NCBI GenBank assembly: GCA_031291645.1 | Contig: JARLIQ010000063.1 | Span: forward strand, 1 to 64,000 | Source of the DNA: Caulobacteraceae bacterium | GTDB taxonomy: Bacteria; Pseudomonadota; Alphaproteobacteria; Caulobacterales; Caulobacteraceae | Reading direction: 5' to 3' | DNA: 64,000 nt | Shown: positions 54,850 to 61,693 of the stretch, in pieces | Layout: every line of letters starts with the position of its first letter | Position numbering within the stretch: position 1 is the first letter of the stretch | Made by a program: the position numbers and the translations under genes | The notes under the pieces: generated by a model | Database searches by the model: none | Told to the model about the DNA's origin: nothing | What the model saw: the letters and a program-made list of their open reading frames with translations, nothing else

Positions 54850-55785
54850 CTAATCGACGTCCTGGAAGACGACACGATTTCGCAACCGGCCCAGACCCGA
54901 AACCTCCATTTCGATGACGTCGCCGTGCGCCAGCGGCTGGCCGTACTCCAGGCCGCTGCCGCCGCCCACCGTGCCGGAGGCGAAGAACTCGCCAGCGTGC
55001 AGCGTCTCGTCGCGCGAAGCGTGGACGATGATGTCGACGAAGCTGTGCATCATGTCGCGGCTGGAGCCTCGACAGCGCTCCTGCCCGTTCACGCTCACCG
55101 TCATGGTCAGGTTCCCCGGATCGGGAATCTCGTCGGCGGTGACCAGCCAGGGGCCCATGACGTTGCCGGTGTCGAAGTCCTTGCCCTTGGACGGGCCGAG
55201 CATGGCCGGCATCTCGCGGTACTGCTGGTCCCGCGCGCTGACGTCGTTGTAGATGCAGTAGCCGAAGATGTGCGAGGCGGCGTCCGCTGGCGAGATGTTC
55301 TTGCCCGACCGGCCCAGGAAAACCCCGAACTCCAGTTCGTAGTCGAGCCATTGGCAGTAGCGCGGCCGAACGATGTCCACCCCCGTGCCGACGACGCTGA
55401 ACCGGTTCGGCTTGTAATAGACGGGGATGTCCTTGAACACGTTCGAGAGCACGCCGGGCATGCTGGCCGCCGCTTCGCCCAGCACCAGATGCTTGTTGGC
55501 GCGCGCCTGCAGCAGGTGCTTCTCGAACGTCAGGCAGTCGTACATCTGCTGGGGCACCGGCACCGGCGCCAGAAGGCGGACCGTCTCCAGCGGCTTGACC
55601 ACGACCGGCCGCTCGACCAGCGCCCTCGCCTCCTCCAGCGCGGGCGCCCCGCCGTCGATCAGCGACAGCATGTCCTCGAAATGGCGCGCCGCGCTGGCGG
55701 CGGTGAAGTCCGCGATGGCGGACTCTCCGGGCAGCATGGCGCCGATGTGGGCGCCGTCGTCGGTCGCAAAGGTGACGAGTTTCAC
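54850..55785 (-). CDS. fumarylacetoacetase-family hydrolase 2
   Basis: The 311-residue protein begins at GTG 55785 with GGAGA upstream. Family signatures are DYELEFGVFLGRSGKNIS near 150, FGYCIYNDVSARDQQ near 175 and KGKDFDTGNVMGP near 200. It resembles the FAH protein at 51498 but is clearly distinct. It is 60 bp after the metallo-hydrolase gene on the same strand, so the two form a short operon. Reaction on a 2-oxo or 1,3-diketo intermediate is inferred from the family. Confidence 0.92.
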   Translation of the reverse strand: MKLVTFATDDGAHIGAMLPGESAIADFTAASAARHFEDMLSLIDGGAPALEEARALVERPVVVKPLETVRLLAPVPVPQQMYDCLTFEKHLLQARANKHLVLGEAAASMPGVLSNVFKDIPVYYKPNRFSVVGTGVDIVRPRYCQWLDYELEFGVFLGRSGKNISPADAASHIFGYCIYNDVSARDQQYREMPAMLGPSKGKDFDTGNVMGPWLVTADEIPDPGNLTMTVSVNGQERCRGSSRDMMHSFVDIIVHASRDETLHAGEFFASGTVGGGSGLEYGQPLAHGDVIEMEVSGLGRLRNRVVFQDVD

Positions 55786-55845
55786 CGGTCGGTCTCTCCG
55801 CTTCGGTTCGGATGGGCGCCTCGGCCCGATCCCGGGCCGGGACGT

Positions 55846-56856
55846 CTAATGCCTGTGATTGGGATCGCCGCAGCCGCAGGCTGCGGTCGCCGCCGCGCGG
55901 CGGGTCTCCCGCGTCTTGTAGTAGCGGGCCATCAGGGCCCAGAGCTCCTCGCGCGGGACGACGGGGCGGGTTCCGCTGAGTTCGCCCCAGATCTCCATGA
56001 CGTTGGGCACCATCCGTTCGGCGTCGCCCCAATTCTCGAAGTCGCCCATGGCGATATCGAACGCCGCGTCCAGGCAGTTCATGCCGGCGTCATAGCGCTT
56101 CTTGGTCTCGTCCCAGACGTACTGCAGGTAGGCCTTGAACTCGCGCACCGCCGCCTTGCCGACGATCGGACCGTGCCCGGGCACGATCACCTCCACGTCC
56201 CAGCTCAGGATCAGGTCGCAGGCCTTGATCCAGTTGGCGACGGGCCCCGCCCAGATCGCCGGATGGGCGCCGGCGAACAGGATGTCGCCGGTGTAGACCA
56301 CCTTGTCCTTCGGGGAGTGGATCAGGATGTCGCTCTTGGTGTGCGCCGGGCCGACATCGATCAGCCGGATATCCTTGTCGCCCACCTTCAGGTCCAGGGC
56401 GCCCTCGAAGGTGTCGGTGGCGTGGGTGATGGTGATGCCGTGGAAGTCGAAGGCGCCGAACACCTGGCGCATGAAGGCGCCGCCCTCGCCCCACTCACGC
56501 CAGCGGTCGAGCATGTCCGCCAGCACCGCCGGGGGCACGTGCTCCATGTCGTCGTCGACAGCCTTGGTGGTCAGGATGCGCGCGCCCTTCACCAGCTCGT
56601 TGCCGTAGGTGTGGTCGCCGTTCGAGTGGGTGTTGACCAGGGTCCCGATCTGCTTGGCGGCCGGCACGGCGTCGCCCATCGTCTGGAGCATTTCCGCCGT
56701 CAACTTCAGATCAAACAGCGTATCGACAAGTAAAGCCTCGCCGCTGTCTTCGATCAGGCCGGCGTTGCTCCAGCCCCAGCTCCCATCCGGCAGGATATAA
56801 CCCCAACAGCCACCGCCGAGATCCTGCAATCCCTTGTTGAATCCCCAGCGCGGCAT
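55846..56856 (-). CDS. metallo-beta-lactamase-fold hydrolase
   Basis: From the ATG at 56856 (GGTGGA upstream) the protein has 336 residues and no signal peptide. The binuclear metal site is visible: THSNGDHTYGNE near 125 (HxNxDH type), GPAHTKSD near 202 (His), GDILFAG near 222 (Asp) and VPGHGPI near 255 (His). The C-terminus has a CGCGDPNHRH tail. The fold hydrolyses thioesters, lactones or ring-cleavage products. It is divergent from the MFS gene, with the palindrome at 56934 between them. Confidence 0.92.
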   Translation of the reverse strand: MPRWGFNKGLQDLGGGCWGYILPDGSWGWSNAGLIEDSGEALLVDTLFDLKLTAEMLQTMGDAVPAAKQIGTLVNTHSNGDHTYGNELVKGARILTTKAVDDDMEHVPPAVLADMLDRWREWGEGGAFMRQVFGAFDFHGITITHATDTFEGALDLKVGDKDIRLIDVGPAHTKSDILIHSPKDKVVYTGDILFAGAHPAIWAGPVANWIKACDLILSWDVEVIVPGHGPIVGKAAVREFKAYLQYVWDETKKRYDAGMNCLDAAFDIAMGDFENWGDAERMVPNVMEIWGELSGTRPVVPREELWALMARYYKTRETRRAAATAACGCGDPNHRH

Positions 56857-56897
56857 GCTTCCACCAATATAAGAACTATTGTTGATTTGCGGGCCGA

Positions 56898-56951
56898 ACG
56901 GTAGCGGGCCGCCGGGGGCCGGCAAGTCTCGAATGTGGACGATCGTCCACA
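56898..56951. promoter_or_regulatory. divergent promoter region with perfect 18-bp palindrome
   Basis: TGTGGACGATCGTCCACA at 56934-56951 is a perfect palindrome. For the metallo-hydrolase gene it lies 8 bp upstream of TTGCCG (56920-56925), which is 16 bp from TACCGT (56898-56903). The MFS gene starts 103 bp to the other side, so both genes may be controlled from this site. Confidence 0.7.
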
Positions 56952-57053
56952 GCCGCCCCGCTGGGCGTAGGGCTTTCGGCTTGCTAAGGCGGCGCCCGCA
57001 CAAGACGGTGGGTCGTGGCGAAGGCCGCCCGCAGACAGTTTGAGAGAGCCGCC

Positions 57054-58439
57054 ATGACCTCGGAAACGGCCAGGCCCGTCGGCTATCCGACGCGCCGCGA
57101 TGCATACTACGTGGCGTTCATCGTCTTCACGGCGACGGCCTTCTCCTTCCTCGACCGGCAGGTCCTCGCCATTCTGGTCGACCCGATCCGCCACGATCTG
57201 CAGGTGTCCGACACCCGGATGAGCCTGCTGTACGGATTCGCCTTCGTGATCCTCTATTCGACGCTGGGCCTGCCCATCGGCCGGCTGATCGACCGGAGCC
57301 AGCGCCGGCTGATCCTCGCCGCCGGGGTGGCGACCTGGAGCGTGATGACCATCGCCTGCGGCCTGGCGCACGACTACTGGACGCTGTTCGCCGCACGCAT
57401 CGGCGTCGGCGTCGGGGAGGCCTGCCTGACGCCGGCCGCCTGTTCGTTGCTGGCCGACTGTTTCGAGCCGCGCGTCCGCGGGCGGGCCATGAGCGTCTAT
57501 CTCTTGGGCGTCTATGTCGGCCTCGGCCTTTCGATGGCCGTCGGCGGAGCCTTGTACGAGGCCCTGCGGCGGGGCGTTCACCTGCCCTTCATCGGCGCCC
57601 TGGCGCCCTGGCGCGCAGTGTTCGTGCTGATCGGCGCGCCCGGCCTGCTGATCGCCGCCCTGGCGCCGACCATGCGCGAGCCGCCGCGGCAGGACCTGGC
57701 GGCCGCGACCGGCGGCGGCGCGCCGGCCGATGACGCGAACCCTGGCCTTGTGCGCTATCTGCGGCTCAACGCCTCGACCATCGCCACGGCGCTGGCGGCC
57801 CACGGGTTGCTCGCCTTCGTCAGCTACGCCCTGATGGGCTGGGCGCCGAGCGTGCTGGTGCGCCAGTTCCACCAGCCGCGCGCCGCTGTCGGCCTGACCC
57901 TGGGCGTCCTGTCGCTGGTCGGCGGGGTCGTGGGCGCGCTCTGGGGCTCGATCGTCTCCGATCGCTGGACAGCGCAGGGGATGACCGCGGCCAAGTTCAG
58001 GGTCTGCGCGATCGGTGCGGGCTTCGCAGCGGTCGGCCTCACCATCCTGCCGTTCGCGACAGCGGCCTGGACAGCCTTCGCCGCCATCACCCTCTGTCTG
58101 ACCGCCCTGCCCTTCGCGTCCGCGAGCGGCCAGACCATGGTGCAGGAGTTGTTCCCCAACCGCTTGCGCGGTCAGGGCTCGGCGATGATGGTGCTGCTGA
58201 TGGGCCTGTTCGGCGCCGGCGGCGGCCCGCTCGCGGTCGGGCTGCTGAGCGACACCCTGCTGCGCCGGCAGGGACTATCCGTCGCCATCGTCTCAACGGG
58301 CCTGCCCGCGGCCATCGCGGTGCTCCTGCTCTATCTCCTCGGACGCGACGCCTATGAAGCCGCGCGCCGGCGCGTGAAGCGGCAGGCCGAACCTACGGCG
58401 CCGTCCGGTCTGCTCACGCCGCGGTCGCACCCCGCCTGA
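57054..58439 (+). CDS. MFS transporter, spinster-like
   Basis: From the ATG at 57054 the protein has 461 residues and about 12 membrane helices. It has the spinster-family start TAFSFLDRQVLAILVDPI near residue 30, the loop-2/3 motif GRLIDRSQRRLIL near 84 and a GVGVGEACLTPAACSLLADCF helix near 120. It should carry an organic anion or aromatic compound by proton symport across the inner membrane. It is divergent from the metallo-hydrolase gene with a shared operator. The TetR gene overlaps its 3' end by 26 bp tail to tail. Confidence 0.93.
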   Translation: MTSETARPVGYPTRRDAYYVAFIVFTATAFSFLDRQVLAILVDPIRHDLQVSDTRMSLLYGFAFVILYSTLGLPIGRLIDRSQRRLILAAGVATWSVMTIACGLAHDYWTLFAARIGVGVGEACLTPAACSLLADCFEPRVRGRAMSVYLLGVYVGLGLSMAVGGALYEALRRGVHLPFIGALAPWRAVFVLIGAPGLLIAALAPTMREPPRQDLAAATGGGAPADDANPGLVRYLRLNASTIATALAAHGLLAFVSYALMGWAPSVLVRQFHQPRAAVGLTLGVLSLVGGVVGALWGSIVSDRWTAQGMTAAKFRVCAIGAGFAAVGLTILPFATAAWTAFAAITLCLTALPFASASGQTMVQELFPNRLRGQGSAMMVLLMGLFGAGGGPLAVGLLSDTLLRRQGLSVAIVSTGLPAAIAVLLLYLLGRDAYEAARRRVKRQAEPTAPSGLLTPRSHPA

Positions 58440-59100
58440 GGCCGGGCTTGCGGGCGGCCCGGTCCACGAGGCCCTGCATGCCGCTGACGGCGAATTCGAC
58501 CAGGTATTCGACGATCTCCTCGGGGTCGTCGTCCGGGGAGCCGACGACCTCGTCGTAGCGGTTGTCCATGATCTCCCACGAATAGAGCGCCCCCACGACG
58601 AAGGAGAAGCCCCAGACCGCCTCGGATTTGGTCAGGGTCGGGCAGACGCCGCGGACGCTGTCGATCCAGCGCCGCAGGGAATCGGCGGTGTTGCTGCGGC
58701 GCCTGAGCTCGACCTTGACGTCGGGCGGCGCGCTGACCCATCGCCGCAACAGGTTAGGCAGCCGCCGGTCCGCTTCGGTTGTGCTGCGGGCGCGATCGAC
58801 GATCGGCTTGACCAGGGCGAAGACGATGTCGCGAAGGTCGGCGGGGCCTCCCTTGGCGGCGATCCGCGCCGCCAGCAGCGCGCTGCGCTCGACCTCGATC
58901 TCGCGCCAGAGCTGGGATGCGACCGCAACGAAAAGATCGCTCTTGGTCCCGAAGTACATGTTGATGGCGCTGAGCGGGGTGCGCGCGCCGGCGGCGATGT
59001 CGCGCAGCGAAGCGCCCTCGTAGCCAACCTGGGAAAACACCGTGGTGGCGCTTTCCAGGAGGGCGGTGATCGTCTCGCCTTTCGAGCTCCGTCTGGCCAT
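58414..59100 (-). CDS. TetR family regulator
   Basis: From the ATG at 59100 (GGAG upstream) the protein has 228 residues. A TetR DNA-binding domain (LLESATTVFSQVGYEGASLRDIAAGARTPLSAINMYFGTKSDLF) lies at residues 12-57, and the rest is a TetR_C-type helical domain. It is downstream of the carboxymuconolactone-decarboxylase-like gene on the same strand (83 bp), whose promoter carries a copy of the shared palindrome. It is one candidate to bind that palindrome. Confidence 0.92.
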   Translation of the reverse strand: MARRSSKGETITALLESATTVFSQVGYEGASLRDIAAGARTPLSAINMYFGTKSDLFVAVASQLWREIEVERSALLAARIAAKGGPADLRDIVFALVKPIVDRARSTTEADRRLPNLLRRWVSAPPDVKVELRRRSNTADSLRRWIDSVRGVCPTLTKSEAVWGFSFVVGALYSWEIMDNRYDEVVGSPDDDPEEIVEYLVEFAVSGMQGLVDRAARKPGLRRGATAA

Positions 59101-59183
59101 GGCTGGCTGCTCCAGCGCCGGCGGTCCAGCCGCCGCCAACAACTGAGCCCTTATTGGCCCCTCCACGGCCCGGGGAGAAGCCC

Positions 59184-59744
59184 TCACCCGACCCTCTCCC
59201 CGACTGACGCGTTTTCGGGCTCGACCCCCAACCCTACGAGCACGCGGGAGACCATGTTGTAGGATGCGATCACCATCAACAGCTCGAGGAATTCGTCCGG
59301 GTCAGGAAAGGCCTGCCTGACCGCGGCCAGGGTCGCCTCGCCGATCCGCACGTCGCGCGTGCTGTCGCGCGCCATGGCCAGCACCGCCCGCTCGGCCGGC
59401 CCGAACAGCGCCGTGTCCTTCGACGCCGCCTCGATGTCGACAAGCGCCTCGACCTGGCCCGGCGCGCCGCCGGCGGCCACGAACGGCCCGATGTGATGGT
59501 TGAACTCGTAGTCAGCGCCGTTCAGCCTGGCCACCGCGCAGATGGCGAGTTCCCGGTGCAGCGGCGACAACCGGTAGCCCTTTCGCACGCGTGAGAACAG
59601 GTGCGCCCAGCCCTCGGCCAGCGGCGGGCTGTGCAGCAGCATGCGGTCGAGGTTCAGCAGGCGTCCGCCCCGACGCTCCCGCGTCGCCGCCGCGACCCGT
59701 TCCGCCTCGCCGTCGAACTCGGTCCGATAGGGAATATTCGGCAT
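59184..59744 (-). CDS. carboxymuconolactone decarboxylase-like protein
   Basis: The 186-residue protein (ATG at 59744, GGAG 4 nt upstream) is helical with the family core RELAICAVARLNGADYEFNHHIG near residue 65. The usual redox CxxC of AhpD relatives is absent; His residues after the Glu remain. CMD enzymes act in protocatechuate/beta-ketoadipate degradation, but many homologues have unknown roles. Association with the TetR gene and FAH genes suggests catabolic use. Confidence 0.88.
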   Translation of the reverse strand: MPNIPYRTEFDGEAERVAAATRERRGGRLLNLDRMLLHSPPLAEGWAHLFSRVRKGYRLSPLHRELAICAVARLNGADYEFNHHIGPFVAAGGAPGQVEALVDIEAASKDTALFGPAERAVLAMARDSTRDVRIGEATLAAVRQAFPDPDEFLELLMVIASYNMVSRVLVGLGVEPENASVGERVG

Positions 59745-59797
59745 GATGCTCCTCACCTGCATTTTTGCCCGCATGCTGTGAGGGTGCGCCGGCGAGG

Positions 59798-59829
59798 ATA
59801 CAAGTAAGGTCTTGGGACGCTCGTCCTGG
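59798..59829 (-). promoter_or_regulatory. third GGAC-N2-TCGTCC site, CMD-like/TetR operon
   Basis: TTGGGACGCTCGTCCTGG (59812-59829) keeps the GGAC-N2-TCGTCC core (12 of 18 bases of the perfect site). It again lies 8 bp upstream of a -35-like TTGTAT (59798-59803, minus). The -10 is weak. Arm matches are poorer than in the other two copies. Confidence 0.45.
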
Positions 59830-59902
59830 TCGCGCGCGGCCGAGCGGGCCGGCCGGATGGATCAGGCCGCCGCCGGATCGATCGGGATGCGCCGGGCGGG
59901 GC

Positions 59903-60619
59903 TCAGGCCGCCAGCCAGTCGCGCATGGCCCCGGTCACGGCCTGCGGCCGCTCCATCGCCACCATGTGGCCGGCGCCGTCCACCACCACGAGGCGGCTTT
60001 GCGGGATGCGCGCGGCCATCTGGCGATGGACCTCCACCGGGCGAAGCGCGTCCTCGGCGCCGGCGAGCACCAGGGTGGGCCGCAGCACCTTGGGCAGCAT
60101 GTCGGCATAGTCAGGCCGCGTCAGCCCGGCGTAGGTCTGGGCCGCAAGACGCTCGGCGGGCTGTCGCGCCATCATCGCGACCACCTCGGCGACCAGGGCC
60201 TCGTCCGCAAGGCTGTCGTGGGCCAGGATCTGGCGGACCCACATCCTGGCGAATCCGTCCATGCCCTCGCTGGCGACCTTCGCCATCATCGCCTCACGGC
60301 GGCCTTCTTCGGCGGCGCGCGCGGCGGCGTCCAGATGGCCCCGGTAGTCCGTGGCGAGCAGGGCCAGCCTGTCGACCCGTCCGGGCGCGCGGCGATAGAC
60401 CTCCTGGGCGACGCGCCCGCCCATCGAGTGTCCGGCCAGGGCGAACCGCTCCGGCGCGGCGGCCAGCACGGCCTCGGCCATGCCGCCCAGGTCGTCGAGC
60501 AGGCCGTAGGACATCACCCGCGGGCGGCAGACGTCCGCCAGGCCCTCGACCTGCGCGCGCCAGGAGGCCTCGTCACAGAGCATGCCGGGCAGCAGCAGCA
60601 GGTGGGGTCTTTCGTCCAC
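59903..60619 (-). CDS. alpha/beta-fold hydrolase
   Basis: Taken from GTG at 60619 (GGAAG upstream) the protein has 238 residues; an upstream frame to 60670 exists. The fold's motifs are LLLLPGMLCDEASW (oxyanion region), ALAGHSMGGRVAQEV with the nucleophile Ser near 85 and a final GAGHMVAMERPQ with the catalytic His near 220. It should hydrolyse an ester, lactone or ring-fission product. It is divergent from the IclR gene and is its likely target. Confidence 0.9.
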   Translation of the reverse strand: MDERPHLLLLPGMLCDEASWRAQVEGLADVCRPRVMSYGLLDDLGGMAEAVLAAAPERFALAGHSMGGRVAQEVYRRAPGRVDRLALLATDYRGHLDAAARAAEEGRREAMMAKVASEGMDGFARMWVRQILAHDSLADEALVAEVVAMMARQPAERLAAQTYAGLTRPDYADMLPKVLRPTLVLAGAEDALRPVEVHRQMAARIPQSRLVVVDGAGHMVAMERPQAVTGAMRDWLAA

Positions 60620-60678
60620 GGGATCGTCTTCCGAACTGAACCTAGGGGATGGGCCGAAGCCGCCCCGCACCTAGCATT

Positions 60679-60714
60679 ATTTCGATATGTGGAAAAGTAT
60701 TCGACTATCGAAAT
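60679..60714. promoter_or_regulatory. inverted repeat in the IclR/hydrolase divergent region
   Basis: ATTTCGATA (60679-60687) and TATCGAAAT (60706-60714) are perfect inverted arms. The inner TTCGA-CTA-TCGAA (60700-60712) resembles sites of aromatic-catabolic IclR regulators such as PcaU/PcaR (GTTCGATAATCGCAC, recalled). It overlaps an upstream ATG at 60687, which argues for a later IclR start. Confidence 0.5.
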
Positions 60715-60764
60715 TTTTCATCCGGCCCGATCGGGTCGTAGACAAGCGGCCGGCGGCGCGCCAA

Positions 60765-61622
60765 ATGGACAGGATTTCGGAAAGCGAAAGTCTGGAGCGT
60801 GATTTCGATATGGATAGCGACGAAGAAAAGCACGCGGACTCCGAATATCTGTCGACGCTGGAACGCGGCCTGTCGGTGCTGCGGGCCTTCGGGCGCGAAA
60901 ATCCGCAGATGACGCTGAGCGAGGTGGCGGAGGTGACGAGCCTGTCGCCAGCGGCGGCGCGGCGCTGTCTCAACACCCTGGTCAAGCTCGGCTACGTGGC
61001 CAAGTACCACCGACACTTCCTGCTGCGGCCGGAGGTGATGAGTTTCGCCTCGGCCTATCTCGACTCGATGAGCCTCGGCGAACTGGTGCGGCCGCACCTG
61101 CAGGCGGTGCGCGACGAGACGGGGGACAGCTCGTCCCTGGCGGTGCTCAGCGGGCAGGACATCCTTTACCTGGTGCACGTCTCCACCAACCGGATGGTGC
61201 GGCTGGCGGCGGGCATCGGGACGCGCTTTCCCGCCTACGCCACTTCGCTCGGCCGCGCGATCCTGGCGTTCGAGGACCCCGAGGTCAGGATGCGCTACCT
61301 CGACACCTGCAACCTGACCACCTTCACCGAGCACACCGTCTCTTCGCGCGGCGAGTTGCAGGAGGTGCTGTCCCAGGTGCGGCGCGACGGCTATTCGGCG
61401 GTCAAGGACGAACTCGACTATGGGCTGATCTCCATCGCGACGCCGATCCTGGATGACAGCGGCCGGGCGATGGCCGCGATCAACTGCTCGACCTCGACCT
61501 CGCGCGTCGGGCTGGACGAACTGGTGCGCACCCGCCTGCCGATCCTGCACAATGCGGCGCGCCATATCGAGGCGGCCCTGCGCCGCCAGCCCTTCCTGCT
61601 GAGGTCCGTGCATTCGAACTGA
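60765..61622 (+). CDS. IclR family transcriptional regulator
   Basis: The protein (about 285 residues from ATG 60765; ATG 60810 is an alternative) has the PcaR-like start STLERGLSVLRAFG, a winged helix (MTLSEVAEVTSLSPAAARRCLNTLVKLGYV) and the effector domain with DTCNLTTFTEHTV and LISIATPILDDSGRAMAAINCS. IclR proteins of this subgroup regulate aromatic-acid catabolism. It is divergent from the alpha/beta hydrolase, with an inverted repeat between. Confidence 0.94.
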   Translation: MDRISESESLERDFDMDSDEEKHADSEYLSTLERGLSVLRAFGRENPQMTLSEVAEVTSLSPAAARRCLNTLVKLGYVAKYHRHFLLRPEVMSFASAYLDSMSLGELVRPHLQAVRDETGDSSSLAVLSGQDILYLVHVSTNRMVRLAAGIGTRFPAYATSLGRAILAFEDPEVRMRYLDTCNLTTFTEHTVSSRGELQEVLSQVRRDGYSAVKDELDYGLISIATPILDDSGRAMAAINCSTSTSRVGLDELVRTRLPILHNAARHIEAALRRQPFLLRSVHSN

Positions 61623-61693
61623 GGCGGCGGGGCGTGTGGGGCCGCCCCGCCGACCTGCCGGCGAAGCCGGCATCCGCGCCTCGGCTTCCCGCT

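Noticed and set aside
60607-60622. Fourth copy of the GGAC-N2-TCGTCC operator near the alpha/beta hydrolase start
   Set aside because: Only one half-site (CGTCCAC) is present and it falls in the start of the coding region.
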